46,180 nt of DNA from an uncultured Ruminococcus sp. (GCF_947301925.1 NZ_CAMYUE010000019.1:1-46180); one strand, 5' to 3'; shown: positions 7,833 to 17,382, numbered from the stretch's first letter. Numbers and translations are program-made. Notes: a model not told the origin generated them from the sequence alone.

Positions 7833-9686
7833 TCATCTTCCTCCTGCCTTTCCGAAGAGAGCCTCCTTATACGAAGGAGCATGGACCTGCAGCAGATAAC
7901 GTTCATTGCCGCAGCGATAGAGACAGGTTCCGCGCTCAGGGTGTGCGATGAGATCGTATTCGGGTTTGAGAAGCTGAACCGTATCCATAAATTCAGCCGC
8001 CGAACAGTTTCCTACATTGAAAAAGAAAGTGTGTGTAGGTATACTGAACAGCGGTTTAGTGAACTCCTTGACTTCGGGTATAAGGAAATCGTTGATATTC
8101 TGAGAGGCGATAATAAACGAAGATTCCTTTTTTCGGACGCGCTTCATTCCATTTCGGATATATTCGATAGCGGTCATATTGGAAAGGAAAAGGTAAAGCT
8201 CGTCTATGGCAGCAACTGTATTTCCCTTGCCAAGAAGCTGCGAACTCATGTAGCTGAGAATATTGAAAAGCAGAGTACCCTTTAACTGCTTGTTGGTGTC
8301 CATAATGCCTTTCACGCCGAAGCATAGGAAATCGCCGTCCTTTATGTTGGTGTGACCGCAGAAATACTGAGCCTCAGCTCCCTTGCACATACTGTAAATG
8401 CCGAGACATATATTCTGGAGCGTTTCCTCGGTATAAAGGTTTCTTTTCTCCCTGTCATAAGCCTTGTACTCTTTTTCCGTCAGTTCATAGAGGTCTGCCA
8501 TTGTCGGGTAGTCGGCAGTGGTCAGCCTGGAATAATCCGTATTATCATCAATGCCGAAACGGTTGTACAGCTTTATGAGCATTATCTCTATGGTATCTAT
8601 CTCGCTGTCGGAAAAGTCCTTGTATGCTCTGAAAAAGTCCTTGAGGTAGGATATGTGCTGACTAAGTCTTGTTACCCTGCGGAAGGTATCAGGAGCTTCC
8701 TCGCTCCTGTCAGCTTCTCCGAATGACTTGGGTTCAAGGGGATTTATCATATATTCTCCCGACATCATATCAATATATGTGCCGCCGAGATTATTGCATA
8801 AGTCCTCGTATTCTGATTCAGGATCAAGGCAGATAACGCTCTTGCCTGATTCGCGCATATTGCAGAGCAGCAGCTTCATTAAGTAGCTCTTGCCCTGTCC
8901 GCTGTTGCCGAGAATAAGGATATTGCTGTTGGTTTTGTCATCGGTACGCTTATCAAAGTCAACGAGAATGTTCGCGCCGAACTTATCACGTCCTATATAG
9001 AAGCCGTTGGAATCGGTCTTGCCGCTGTAATTCAGCGGATATAAATTTCCTGCCGAGCTTGACGGCAGCACACGTTCATACTGCGCTCCGAATACATTAT
9101 TGCCGCAGGGGAGAACCGAGAGAAAGCCCTCTTTCTGCCTGAGAAGCAGCTTATCGACAGATATCTTTGAGCGCGTAAGCTCCATTTGTATATCCGCCTG
9201 AAGTTCGCGCAGCTTTTCCTCGGTTTCAGTTTTGAGTTCAATAAAAACAGCCGTATGCAGAAGCGTTTCTCTGTCGCGTTTAAGCTCCGCAAGCAGATTT
9301 ACGATATCGTTCATATTTTCCTCTGCCTTGACAGTCTCGTTGATATCGTTTGTTGTGGACATCATGGTATTCTTACGCATAGCCTGCTGCATTATCTTCT
9401 TCTGTTCCATAGCAGTCACAAGCCTGTTGTGGATACGAAGCGTAACGCCGCTTCTATCTGCAAGATGTGCAAGCAGAGCTGTTTCCTCGGTGTTGGGAGG
9501 ATACTCGGTTATCGCCCATATGCTCTTGTAATAATTGCCGCATATGTAGTGGTCGGTATAGAACTTGACTGTACCGGGGAGCGTCCTGTCAAAGAAGTCC
9601 TTAGTTGCTATGACTTCAAGCTGCTCCGGGGTAAGCTGTTTTCTGCGCTTGAATACTTTTCTGAGTACGTTCTTAATTATTCCCAT
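7833..9686 (-). CDS. VirB4-family conjugation ATPase
   Basis: 617 residues. Walker A is LGNSGQGKSY (about 259-268); the Walker B/DE region is NTVAAIDELYLFL. Downstream, IIASQNINDFL and the final AHPERGTCLYRCG are typical of VirB4/TraE/TrsE proteins. It energises the type IV secretion channel during conjugation and acts at the cytoplasmic membrane. The start at 9686 has AAGGAG seven bases upstream and overlaps the preceding gene by 14 nt. The upstream ATGs in the frame lack a ribosome site. It belongs to the minus-strand transfer operon. Confidence 0.9.
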   Translation of the reverse strand: MGIIKNVLRKVFKRRKQLTPEQLEVIATKDFFDRTLPGTVKFYTDHYICGNYYKSIWAITEYPPNTEETALLAHLADRSGVTLRIHNRLVTAMEQKKIMQQAMRKNTMMSTTNDINETVKAEENMNDIVNLLAELKRDRETLLHTAVFIELKTETEEKLRELQADIQMELTRSKISVDKLLLRQKEGFLSVLPCGNNVFGAQYERVLPSSSAGNLYPLNYSGKTDSNGFYIGRDKFGANILVDFDKRTDDKTNSNILILGNSGQGKSYLMKLLLCNMRESGKSVICLDPESEYEDLCNNLGGTYIDMMSGEYMINPLEPKSFGEADRSEEAPDTFRRVTRLSQHISYLKDFFRAYKDFSDSEIDTIEIMLIKLYNRFGIDDNTDYSRLTTADYPTMADLYELTEKEYKAYDREKRNLYTEETLQNICLGIYSMCKGAEAQYFCGHTNIKDGDFLCFGVKGIMDTNKQLKGTLLFNILSYMSSQLLGKGNTVAAIDELYLFLSNMTAIEYIRNGMKRVRKKESSFIIASQNINDFLIPEVKEFTKPLFSIPTHTFFFNVGNCSAAEFMDTVQLLKPEYDLIAHPERGTCLYRCGNERYLLQVHAPSYKEALFGKAGGR

Positions 9687-10257
9687 CTGCATTCTCCTTT
9701 GCATATTCCTCGCCCTCGATATCGGGAATATAGTCCGCTTTGATGCTTGTTCCGAAGTACAAGCCGAGCATTCGCTTTATCTCAGGCTTTTCAAGTCTGT
9801 GAGCCACAAAACCGTGATCTGATATTGCTTTACTTATTCGGTTTATGAGGCTGAATACCTGTTCTTCCTTTTCCTTTCGGAAACGGTATATGAACAGGAA
9901 CTCTCTTGCCGAGGACATTCCCACCTGTACCTCGTCAAGAAATTCAAGGTCTGCCGCAAGCAGCTTTCGTACTGCCTGATTCTTTTCGACTGCAAGCCTT
10001 TTTCTGACATACGCCTTGTTATCGTCAAAGCACTCACAGCTATCGAGAGCCATAATTTCAAGCTCCGGAACTACGCTCAGTACCATTGCCAAGTCATACA
10101 TCTTATTTGCGATAACTTCTGGAGGCAGTACCGATATATTTGTAGGCTCAACATGATAAAAGATGAATTCGCTCTTATCGGTCTTAACACCGTATTTTGT
10201 GAAGGTCTGAAAGCCTATGAGCCTTTGCAGGCTGTTCCTACTTTTCTTTTCTGCCAT
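9673..10257 (-). CDS. Conserved conjugation protein preceding VirB4
   Basis: 194 residues, soluble, no membrane span. The text resembles the N-terminal region that precedes the ATPase domain in TrsE/VirB4 proteins (FIFYHVEPTNISVLP, SAREFLFIYRFRKEKEEQVF, HRLEKPEIKRMLGLYFG). In many clostridial conjugative elements this part is encoded separately just before virB4. It overlaps the VirB3-like gene by 20 nt and virB4 by 14 nt, so the three are tightly coupled. A role as VirB4 partner is inferred from context. Confidence 0.7.
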   Translation of the reverse strand: MAEKKSRNSLQRLIGFQTFTKYGVKTDKSEFIFYHVEPTNISVLPPEVIANKMYDLAMVLSVVPELEIMALDSCECFDDNKAYVRKRLAVEKNQAVRKLLAADLEFLDEVQVGMSSAREFLFIYRFRKEKEEQVFSLINRISKAISDHGFVAHRLEKPEIKRMLGLYFGTSIKADYIPDIEGEEYAKENADGNN

Positions 10258-10528
10258 TATCTTCTCCTATCTGCCATCTGAACTCCTGCTGTGTGGTGCA
10301 GAAGAACTTTACGGCGTTTAATATATAGTCAAGAATATCTGTATCCTCAGCCCTGAGTGTAAGAAACGCATAACAGGCAGTCAGCGCCATCGGCACCGGA
10401 GTCCACAGCTTTGCGAAGAACATTACCGAAACAATAACACCCGCGCATATAATAATAAAATCCCGAACATTCCAGAACCACAGCTTAACGGTTGCCCTGA
10501 GATTTTCGGGATATATGTATGTTTTCAT
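10238..10528 (-). CDS. PrgI/VirB3-like small membrane protein
   Basis: 96 residues with two hydrophobic segments (about 24-43 and 47-60), then a short cytoplasmic tail. Size, topology and position just before the virB4 module match the PrgI family, the Gram-positive counterpart of VirB3. It starts 10 nt after the VirB6-like stop and overlaps the next gene. Likely anchors the ATPase to the membrane channel. Confidence 0.75.
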   Translation of the reverse strand: MKTYIYPENLRATVKLWFWNVRDFIIICAGVIVSVMFFAKLWTPVPMALTACYAFLTLRAEDTDILDYILNAVKFFCTTQQEFRWQIGEDNGRKEK

Positions 10529-10538
10529 TCGTTCACCT

Positions 10539-11462
10539 CTATTTCTTCCCTATGGCGCGAATCATTCTCGAACCCATAGAAACTGTACTGCTGATGCTCA
10601 TCATATTGACCTTAACGCTTGTATCAAGGCCAAACATCTGAGCTATCCTCGGTACTTCTCCTGCAGAAAGGCATACGCCAGCTGAGAGTATAGGATGCTC
10701 TGGAAATGTAAGTAATCCCAGATACAGGATAGTAGTTTGTAAAAATGCTGTCAGACATGTAGCGATTACCTGCTTGCACCAATTTGCAAAACCGTCCGTA
10801 TATCCTCTCGGGACGCTGAACATATACAGCGAGCCGACCGCTATCTGGCAAAGAAGTATACCGCCGCGCTTGATATTCGCAAATACAGTCTTTATAACAC
10901 AATAACCGAAAAGTATTATAAAGAAAAGATGTGTCAATGAAACATCTGATGCCAGAGCCTCTATTACTTCAATACCCGAATCTGTAAGCGATCCATTCCT
11001 GTTTTGTATAAGTGCTCCCACAAGATCAGAGGCAAAGCTATGTTGTAACGATATACAAAATGAATATAAACGCTGTGGTACAATAGTAATTAAGCTCACT
11101 GCAAAAAATCCCTTCATAACATTCATACATGTTCCCTTTATATTCGCCTGACCGTTTTCGCAGCCTATTGCAGTGTCAAATACCGCTACTATCAATCCGC
11201 AGACAAACAATCCCCAACCGATATGGTGAAATAACGAAATAAAGGCATTTATCCATGCAAGATCAAATATATCAGCTGACGTTTCATTTATCCAGGTGAA
11301 TATATCAGCTATTGCATCATATATCATGATAAAAATACAGTTGAAGATAACATCAAATATCATTCTCGCGGCATCACTTGTTACAACTCCGACTGTATTA
11401 TCCCATGCAGATGAAATGCCGTCGCCTATCCATTCTACCGCATCTCCTATCCAGTCAAACAC
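10539..11462 (-). CDS. VirB6-like polytopic conjugation channel protein
   Basis: 307 residues. The amphipathic start (MFDWIGDAVEWIGDGISSAW) is followed by about six hydrophobic segments between residues 35 and 270, with polar loops containing GCENGQANIKG. This is the usual layout of TrbL/VirB6-type proteins in clostridial ICEs, which form the inner-membrane part of the DNA and protein channel. It sits between the HTH gene and the VirB3-like gene. Family assignment is by topology and neighbourhood. Confidence 0.7.
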   Translation of the reverse strand: MFDWIGDAVEWIGDGISSAWDNTVGVVTSDAARMIFDVIFNCIFIMIYDAIADIFTWINETSADIFDLAWINAFISLFHHIGWGLFVCGLIVAVFDTAIGCENGQANIKGTCMNVMKGFFAVSLITIVPQRLYSFCISLQHSFASDLVGALIQNRNGSLTDSGIEVIEALASDVSLTHLFFIILFGYCVIKTVFANIKRGGILLCQIAVGSLYMFSVPRGYTDGFANWCKQVIATCLTAFLQTTILYLGLLTFPEHPILSAGVCLSAGEVPRIAQMFGLDTSVKVNMMSISSTVSMGSRMIRAIGKK

Positions 11463-11463
11463 G

Positions 11464-11724
11464 CTATATCACCTCGATCCTGTATAGATTTGATGAAGTA
11501 CCGCCGTCTTTTCTCTTACGCTGCTCTATGATAAGCAGCTTCTTCCCCTCCAATCGCTTAATTGCCTGATTCACAGTTGACCTGTGCATATTCACAGCTT
11601 TAGCGATAGTAGTCTGAGAGGGGAAACACTCCCCCTGTTTGTTTGCCCTGCTGCACAGATACTGATACACGTTTATCTCCGTTGAAGAAAGTTTCAGCCT
11701 ATATATCTTCTCAGGCACTATCAT
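11464..11724 (-). CDS. Winged-helix DNA-binding protein of the element
   Basis: About 86 residues with a clear helix-turn-helix (CFPSQTTIAKAVNMHRSTVNQAIKRLEGKKLLI), similar to the helix_turn_helix_36 / replication-initiator N-terminal type. The ATG at 11724 is six bases past the virD4 stop; an alternative GTG at 11733 overlaps that stop. Possibly a regulator of transfer genes or a trimmed replication initiator. Its location between virD4 and virB6 is typical of ruminococcal ICEs. Confidence 0.7.
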   Translation of the reverse strand: MIVPEKIYRLKLSSTEINVYQYLCSRANKQGECFPSQTTIAKAVNMHRSTVNQAIKRLEGKKLLIIEQRKRKDGGTSSNLYRIEVI

Positions 11725-11729
11725 TATTA

Positions 11730-13508
11730 TCACCGACCTTTTTTCGTCTTTACTTTTGGTTTCGTCTCCTGCACCTCGGGAAACTCATAATCCTCGGCAG
11801 GAGGCTTTTTATTTTTCTGCGGATACTTCTGTTCGACTGCCTTGAAAAGCTTTTCGCGTGACATATATGCCACAGCTCTCGCGCCCTTATCTGGCAGCAG
11901 GAACGGTTCTTCAAAGCTGATGCCCCACTTGAAGTACAGTTTCAGCGGAGATATCATCGGATGTGTTCCTGTTTTCATTACAATGAACTGACCTTTGGGC
12001 ATTGATTTGAGTTCATCTACTGTCATAAGCGGTCTGCCTATCATCTGTAAGGACTGAGAATGTTCCTTGCCGAGTGAAACAGAGCCGCTTTGGATAGTCT
12101 GCTCTCCGAGCGCCTTTGATAATACCTCGGCACTTTGACTGTTCGGAGCAAAGCCGCCGAAAACTGTGAGCTGAGTGTTATCCGTGATTATCTCCATGCC
12201 CTCCTTGCCGTATTTCTGTTCAAGTTGTGCGAAGCTCTGTATTATCGCAACTATGGATATTTTTCGGCTTCGTCCTGCGGAGAACATGGCTTCGATACCT
12301 TCTATTTTCGGAAAAGTGCCCATTTCATCGAGATAGAACATTACTCGGTTATCAAGCGTTCCGCCTTTTTCATCTGCGATAACAAGTAACTCGCGATATA
12401 GCTGCTGAACAAGCAGGGACACCATGAAGTATTTCGACTGATCTTCCTCGGGGAGTATGATAAAAATCGCTGATTTCTCCGAGCAGAACTTTTCCGCATC
12501 TATAGCCGTTCCGAAACAAAGAAGCTGCTCCATTTCGCTGTCGAGGAAATTATTCAGCCTTGAAAGCGCAGTTGACATAACCGACAGCATCGCCTGATCC
12601 GCTGTATTGAGTGCAGCTCCTGCGAGCCATTTGGCTTTGTGGTCACTGGGCAGCTTATCCATGAGTTTTGCAAAATACATAGCGTACTTATCCTTTGAAT
12701 TATTCGGCGCGGACTTTTCAATAAGCTCTTGTATTAGCTTAAAAACTGAAACTATATGTCTTTCATTCTTATCTCCAAACTCTGCTAAAAGCAGTATTAT
12801 CGAGCTTAACACACCCTCGGCGGAGTCATAGAAGTAGGCATTCTGACCGTAGCTTGCACTGTCACCGCCGCCTATATTGATTATGGTTTTGGCGGTTATT
12901 TTTGCATGTTTTTCGGCTTTTGCCTTAGCTGAAAGGTTACTCCTATCCGCAAGATATATGTCCATATACTTGTTCACAAGATGAAGGATATTGTTTTCAT
13001 CGCTTCTTGTAGGATTTCTCAGGTCAAGCACAGAAACATTGTAGCCGTAGTATTTCCTGGCTATTTCTCCGTAATTTCGAGCTACATCTCCTTTGGTATC
13101 GCTGTTGATAAATGACATTCCGCTTGCACAGCAGAACTCGATATTCGGGTACAGAAAAAAAGCTGTTTTTCCCACGCCCGCAGCTCCTATCATCAGCGTA
13201 TGAACGTCACCTGTATCGACAAGTGCTGTTGTATTGGTCTTTCCGCGGCAGCCGATAACAATTCCCTGAATTGTCGGGAGAGCTTCTCCCTTGCGCCATT
13301 TCTGCGGCTCGAATGGCAGAAAAGAAAAGTACTGCCGTATCTCAGGCTTTGTAGCCCACCGCGCCGTTCCGTACTGTCCGTCACCGACTTTCTTCGATTT
13401 TATGCCGTTTATGCTCTTGTTATCAAGAACATTGGTGAGGATAATAAAACCGATAAAAGCGGCGGACAGCAGTATTAAAATAACTATCTGTTTTTCATTC
13501 AAATTCAT
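11730..13508 (-). CDS. VirD4/TraG-type coupling ATPase
   Basis: 592 residues. An N-terminal membrane span (about 8-26) precedes Walker A GAAGVGKT (about 108-115). The Walker B region is NRVMFYLDEMGTFPKIEG, followed by GRSRKISIVAIIQSFAQLEQKYG, characteristic of the TraG/VirD4 family. It recruits the relaxase-DNA complex to the transfer channel. GGAGG lies only one base before the assigned ATG, so a TTG two codons later with better spacing is possible. No relaxase gene is visible nearby, which is unusual. Confidence 0.92.
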   Translation of the reverse strand: MNLNEKQIVILILLSAAFIGFIILTNVLDNKSINGIKSKKVGDGQYGTARWATKPEIRQYFSFLPFEPQKWRKGEALPTIQGIVIGCRGKTNTTALVDTGDVHTLMIGAAGVGKTAFFLYPNIEFCCASGMSFINSDTKGDVARNYGEIARKYYGYNVSVLDLRNPTRSDENNILHLVNKYMDIYLADRSNLSAKAKAEKHAKITAKTIINIGGGDSASYGQNAYFYDSAEGVLSSIILLLAEFGDKNERHIVSVFKLIQELIEKSAPNNSKDKYAMYFAKLMDKLPSDHKAKWLAGAALNTADQAMLSVMSTALSRLNNFLDSEMEQLLCFGTAIDAEKFCSEKSAIFIILPEEDQSKYFMVSLLVQQLYRELLVIADEKGGTLDNRVMFYLDEMGTFPKIEGIEAMFSAGRSRKISIVAIIQSFAQLEQKYGKEGMEIITDNTQLTVFGGFAPNSQSAEVLSKALGEQTIQSGSVSLGKEHSQSLQMIGRPLMTVDELKSMPKGQFIVMKTGTHPMISPLKLYFKWGISFEEPFLLPDKGARAVAYMSREKLFKAVEQKYPQKNKKPPAEDYEFPEVQETKPKVKTKKGR

Positions 13509-13596
13509 TCCTCCATATATTCTTTCTTTTGCTATTAATAATAAAATAAACTGGTATATTCAAAGCCTGTTGTCGAGGGCAACAGGGGGTGTTGTC

Positions 13597-14994
13597 TTAG
13601 CCGAAAGCCATGACCGCTTCAGCTTCCTCGGCTTGACCTTCGCTCTGCTCCTGTTCGTGTGCCATGTGGCATTCTTCAACAGCAACTCTTATAGCCGAAT
13701 CTGCAAGCTGATACAGCAGTTTCGCCGTCTGGACAGACTGCTCCCTTGTTCGTGCCGTTTGTCTGAAATCGCTCTCCACCGCCTTGAAAATATTGCTCAT
13801 ATCGCGCCGTTTTTGCCCTATTCTGCCCTTGTCGGCATACGCTCTGTACTCTTTCCTCAGTTTCACACAAAGCCCCTTAAAATCGCTCTTATACCCTGCC
13901 TGCTGTAAATAGAAAACCGAGCCTGTTACTGCAAGCTCGGTCATAAAATCTGTATCTCCGCTTCTGTATGCCTTTCTCAGCTCATTCATAAAGCCGTATG
14001 GGTTGAAGGTCAGTTCTCTGAGACTTTCGGCTATCTCATAATACTTATTCTTTCGGAAGTGTGGAACGGCAGGGAGCGCGTCATCACCGTTCAATGCCCT
14101 GAGCTTCTCGTTCCAGTCCTTGTATTCGGGAGCACACCTCTGTATATCCGTATATCCCTTATCTGTCAGAATATCCCTGAGCCGCTCATATCCGTCAATA
14201 CCGCCCTCGTCATTATCTGTACAGAAGCATATCTGCCATAAATTTTCATGGGTTTCAAGCGCACCTATCAGCGGATGCTCATATACGCCGTTAAGGGTTA
14301 TGTAGCTGTGTTCCTGCCAGTTATCTGGATACAACGTTATGAAACTGAGCATATCAATGGGGGCTTCAAAGACATACAGCCTGTCTGAAGTACCGAAATG
14401 ACCGAAGCTGTATCTGGTGTCAGAGCCGCCCACAGTCATTCTAAAGCTGTTCCCGAAAGTAGTTGCAGAGCGTTTGCTTGCCTGCCGCGGAACGCCATTC
14501 TCATCAAGCCCGACGAACACCACATTATGATGATCCTTATCCTCATACAGCTTATGTGCTTTTGCAAAGTGGGTGATTATCTCAGGAGCAATATGCCGCT
14601 GTTTTATGAGATAAGCGTACACCCTATGCATATCCTCGTTAGCTTCTGGGAGCTCAAATTCCTTTTTTCTTTCTACTGTCTCCGTTTTATTCGGAGGACT
14701 GTGCTGCTGTGGCTCTACCGAATACCCGAGCAGACTCTGCACCGCGTCGGCGAAGCTCATACCATAGAAATACTGCATGAACTTTATAGCTCCACCGCCT
14801 GTCTGAGCCTTATGGTCGAACCACCTGTTATCAGATATGGTTATGCTGTCATGCTTACCGCCGCCGTCGGTATATATGAGCTTGTATTCCCGTCCTGCAC
14901 GTTCAAGCTTTTCGCCGCGCATACGCAAAAATTCGGCTAATTCTACGTTATTTGCAGTCTGCTTTTGTTCTTCTGTAAATGGTATGTAGGTCAT
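13597..14994 (-). CDS. DUF3991/Toprim primase-like protein of the element
   Basis: 465 residues from the ATG at 14994 (GGAGGTGATAAT upstream). The N-terminal DUF3991 region (LRMRGEKLERAGREYKLI ... GGGAIKFMQYFYGMSFADAVQSLLG) is zinc-ribbon-like without its cysteines. A Toprim segment follows (RLYVFEAPIDMLSFITL, then ICFCTDNDEGGIDGYERL, with the expected acidic residues). Such proteins are found with conjugative plasmids and ICEs and are thought to prime replication of the transferred strand. The C-terminal 150 residues are a separate helical region ending in an acidic tail. Confidence 0.8.
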   Translation of the reverse strand: MTYIPFTEEQKQTANNVELAEFLRMRGEKLERAGREYKLIYTDGGGKHDSITISDNRWFDHKAQTGGGAIKFMQYFYGMSFADAVQSLLGYSVEPQQHSPPNKTETVERKKEFELPEANEDMHRVYAYLIKQRHIAPEIITHFAKAHKLYEDKDHHNVVFVGLDENGVPRQASKRSATTFGNSFRMTVGGSDTRYSFGHFGTSDRLYVFEAPIDMLSFITLYPDNWQEHSYITLNGVYEHPLIGALETHENLWQICFCTDNDEGGIDGYERLRDILTDKGYTDIQRCAPEYKDWNEKLRALNGDDALPAVPHFRKNKYYEIAESLRELTFNPYGFMNELRKAYRSGDTDFMTELAVTGSVFYLQQAGYKSDFKGLCVKLRKEYRAYADKGRIGQKRRDMSNIFKAVESDFRQTARTREQSVQTAKLLYQLADSAIRVAVEECHMAHEQEQSEGQAEEAEAVMAFG

Positions 14995-15097
14995 ATTATC
15001 ACCTCCAGATCTCAAAGGAACATTGTTAACAAAATATCAACCTTCTATAAGTTTGGCTTATTCAATATTAAGCTAATTCAAAAAAGGAGGTTGTTTT

Positions 15098-15268
15098 ATG
15101 GATTTCAAAAGAAAAGCGATTGCATTTGCAATAATTTGCTTCGCTTATGCAACAGGCACTCATGAAGCTGTTGACTTTTTCTGCAAGAAATGCAAAATGC
15201 TTTATGGCGAAAGAATAGTTGTATCAGCGCAATTATTAGGAATTATCATTAATGTTATAATGCAATGA
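15098..15268 (+). CDS. Small hydrophobic hypothetical peptide
   Basis: 56 codons, starting at an ATG preceded by a strong AAAAAGGAGG site seven bases upstream. It encodes a hydrophobic peptide (RKAIAFAIICFAYATG near the start, QLLGIIINVIMQ at the end) with two nearby Cys (FFCKKCK). It is followed at once by a 16-bp perfect terminator hairpin, so it is an independent plus-strand transcript inside the minus-strand conjugation region. No family is recognised; a small membrane peptide of the cargo block is the best guess. Confidence 0.5.
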   Translation: MDFKRKAIAFAIICFAYATGTHEAVDFFCKKCKMLYGERIVVSAQLLGIIINVIMQ

Positions 15269-15271
15269 CCA

Positions 15272-15307
15272 AAAGTAAAGCCATTCCAAAAGGAATGGCT
15301 TTACTTT
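15272..15307. terminator. Strong hairpin terminator of cargo block
   Basis: A 16-bp perfect stem (AAAGTAAAGCCATTCC / GGAATGGCTTTACTTT) with a 4-nt loop directly follows the small plus-strand ORF. It may also shield the transfer operon from the divergent cargo. Confidence 0.8.
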
Positions 15308-15443
15308 GAAGATTAGACAGTCAACGTTATTGGTCATAGTCTTTATCTTTATAATCATTATCAACTTCGTCCCCAAAACGCTACACACGTATTGATAAAA
15401 CAATGTTTTGAATTATAATTCATAAGAATTCTTATTTTTACAT

Positions 15444-16841
15444 CTATTCTTCAATAGACATACTATTATCATTTTCCTGTTTTCCCGATTTGATGCCATA
15501 TTGATTAACATATTCAAAGAAATTCTCTGCATTTTTCTTTCCTATATTGAAAGAAGCAACTCTTTCGACTATATTGGTTGAGATCTGTCCGTTGCTATAT
15601 ACGTTTATTGCTACATTTTTTCTTCCAAGAACAGGAATATCCACACTAACGCTATAATCAGCAGGAGTCATCCCTTGACCATTTCTTTCTGCGTTGTCAT
15701 CATAAAGAAGGTAATCCCATACTTTTAAAGGTTCTATTTTATAAAAGCTGTCGTTTACATACACGCCGTTTATTACCATTTCGTTTTCAAGATCCATATC
15801 GTCGATAAGCTGCCCGAGTGTTTCAGGTTGATACATGATATTTCTGAAAAGATGGTATTCACCATCGTTATCATACCTTACAGCTAATGCACAGTCAGAA
15901 GAAATATTTTTTATTCTATATACTTTTCCCAAAACAGATATATCTTCATTTGTAAAATCATTTCTTCCGTTTAAACTTACATTTTCAAGATATTCTCCGA
16001 TTTTTTCACCTGCAACACATTGAGTACCACAAGATACATATCCAGATTCATATTTATCAAACGGCATACTGAACTTAACCCAATCCATGCTGAACTTGTC
16101 ATCTGAAAGTGCATAATACAAGTATACTTCATCACTTTGGCTGTATTTCACAGCTATCATTTTCTCACTGCTTTCAACAGATACATCATATATTTCCGCT
16201 GAGATAATATATCTTTTATTTTCTGTGATATCAACATTTGTAATATCTACCGTTTTTCTCCTTGTTCCTATAGTTGAACTGCTTATATCGGAATACTGCA
16301 ACTTATAATTAATTCCGTCACTAACGATTTCACTGAATTTACTGCTTATTGTTTCAGAATCAGGAGCATTTATCCTTACATCCGTGATTTTTACTGTTGT
16401 AACGATCTCCGGTGACTGTTCATTCTTTTCATTCTGAGGTCTGCTTGTTGTATGAGATCTGGTGGCGTTATCTGAAGTTACGGTGGAACTAACCGAGGTT
16501 TTTGCCCCCGGATACTTTGTAACTTCAACAGAAGTAGTAGACTGAGCAGCATAAGAAGCATTTGTTGAGGTGACGACAATATCTTCCTCCTTTGTAGTTA
16601 CAGAAGTGACAACGTTAATTGAAGGATCTATTATCATATCAGTATCATCTATGTCACTGTCAATGAGATTCTTTATATTATTGTTATGCCATATACCCAA
16701 TCCAACAATAAATGCAGCGCATAAACCGGTAACAATAAAAGTTATACGCATACGATCTACCTTTTTTTCATTCTCACGTCTTAGTCGTTCATCTCCCTTT
16801 TTTACAACCAGATCAAATATTTTCTCATAATAATCCTTCAT
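15444..16841 (-). CDS. Anti-sigma-like transmembrane protein
   Basis: 465 residues. The short basic cytoplasmic part (1-31) is followed by one membrane span (about 32-51), a Thr/Ser-rich linker (about 75-150, many VTTS-type repeats) and a large extracellular domain of unknown family (about 160-450). It overlaps the sigma-region-4 ORF by 17 nt and has AAGGAGGGAG six bases before the ATG at 16841. Gene order sigma then single-pass membrane protein is the standard ECF sigma/anti-sigma arrangement. A classical zinc-binding HxxxCxxC anti-sigma motif is not seen in the short cytoplasmic part. Extracellular sensing next to a dockerin gene is suggestive of substrate sensing. Confidence 0.6.
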   Translation of the reverse strand: MKDYYEKIFDLVVKKGDERLRRENEKKVDRMRITFIVTGLCAAFIVGLGIWHNNNIKNLIDSDIDDTDMIIDPSINVVTSVTTKEEDIVVTSTNASYAAQSTTSVEVTKYPGAKTSVSSTVTSDNATRSHTTSRPQNEKNEQSPEIVTTVKITDVRINAPDSETISSKFSEIVSDGINYKLQYSDISSSTIGTRRKTVDITNVDITENKRYIISAEIYDVSVESSEKMIAVKYSQSDEVYLYYALSDDKFSMDWVKFSMPFDKYESGYVSCGTQCVAGEKIGEYLENVSLNGRNDFTNEDISVLGKVYRIKNISSDCALAVRYDNDGEYHLFRNIMYQPETLGQLIDDMDLENEMVINGVYVNDSFYKIEPLKVWDYLLYDDNAERNGQGMTPADYSVSVDIPVLGRKNVAINVYSNGQISTNIVERVASFNIGKKNAENFFEYVNQYGIKSGKQENDNSMSIEE

Positions 16842-17091
16842 AAGATACTCCCTCCTTTTCAAGCACTTTTTTCAAAGATAATTTGGCACGATAAAGAAGT
16901 TCTCCGGTTTGTTTTTTGCTTTTTTTCATTATTTCAGCTGCTTCGGAATTATTAAAACCTTCAAAGTATATAAGGTAAATAACCTGTTTATACTCGGGCT
17001 TTAGCGTATTGATCGCTTCATATAGTTTTTTTCTTTCATCCTTGTAATCGAGTTCTTTTTCAAGATCGTACTGGCTTGGCAAACCTTTCAT
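16825..17091 (-). CDS. Sigma-70 region 4 half of a split ECF sigma factor
   Basis: 88 residues carrying region 4: LYEAINTLKPEYKQVIYLIYFEGFNNSEAAEIMKKSKKQTGELLYRAKLSLKKVLEK, with the usual HTH. The ATG follows immediately on the TAA stop of the region-2 ORF and in the same reading frame (TAA-ATG). A single stop codon therefore separates the two halves of what is normally one protein of about 185 residues. The ribosome site is weak (GAAG), so expression may rely on re-initiation or on readthrough. It recognises the -35 element if functional. Confidence 0.7.
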   Translation of the reverse strand: MKGLPSQYDLEKELDYKDERKKLYEAINTLKPEYKQVIYLIYFEGFNNSEAAEIMKKSKKQTGELLYRAKLSLKKVLEKEGVSYEGLL

Positions 17092-17382
17092 TTATTCTTC
17101 AGATAATGTCTGATATTTTTGTTTGTTCTTCAGATAGTCATATGACGTATGACGAGCTATTGAATAAAGCCATGTTTTAAATAAACTTTTCCCTGAAAAC
17201 TTAGGCTTTTTCATATACAGCTTTATAAATGTTTCAGTCATGATCTCTCGTGCGTCATCTATATTTCCAACAAGTGTGCATATGTATAAAGTCAGGCTGT
17301 CACTGTATAAGCGTATGATCTCTTCCAGTCCGCTTTTATCACCTGATAGGAAACGGTTGTAGCTACTCGCACCGTTGTCCAC
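17092..17382 (-). CDS. Sigma-70 region 2 half of a split ECF sigma factor
   Basis: 96 residues with ECF region 2: LEEIIRLYSDSLTLYICTLVGNIDDAREIMTETFIKLY, then FKTWLYSIARHTSYDYLK, which binds core polymerase and the -10. It starts with GTG at 17382, five bases after GGGGGTG. It stops with TAA, directly followed by an in-frame ATG that begins region 4. Either a recent nonsense mutation or a true two-part sigma factor, as known for B. subtilis SigO/RsoA. The downstream anti-sigma remains intact, which argues that the unit is still used. Confidence 0.7.
   Translation of the reverse strand: MDNGASSYNRFLSGDKSGLEEIIRLYSDSLTLYICTLVGNIDDAREIMTETFIKLYMKKPKFSGKSLFKTWLYSIARHTSYDYLKNKQKYQTLSEE

Noticed and set aside
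13200..13908. Long plus-strand open frames opposite virD4 and the DUF3991 gene
   Set aside because: They are antisense shadows of well-supported genes, with no start signals or domain patterns.
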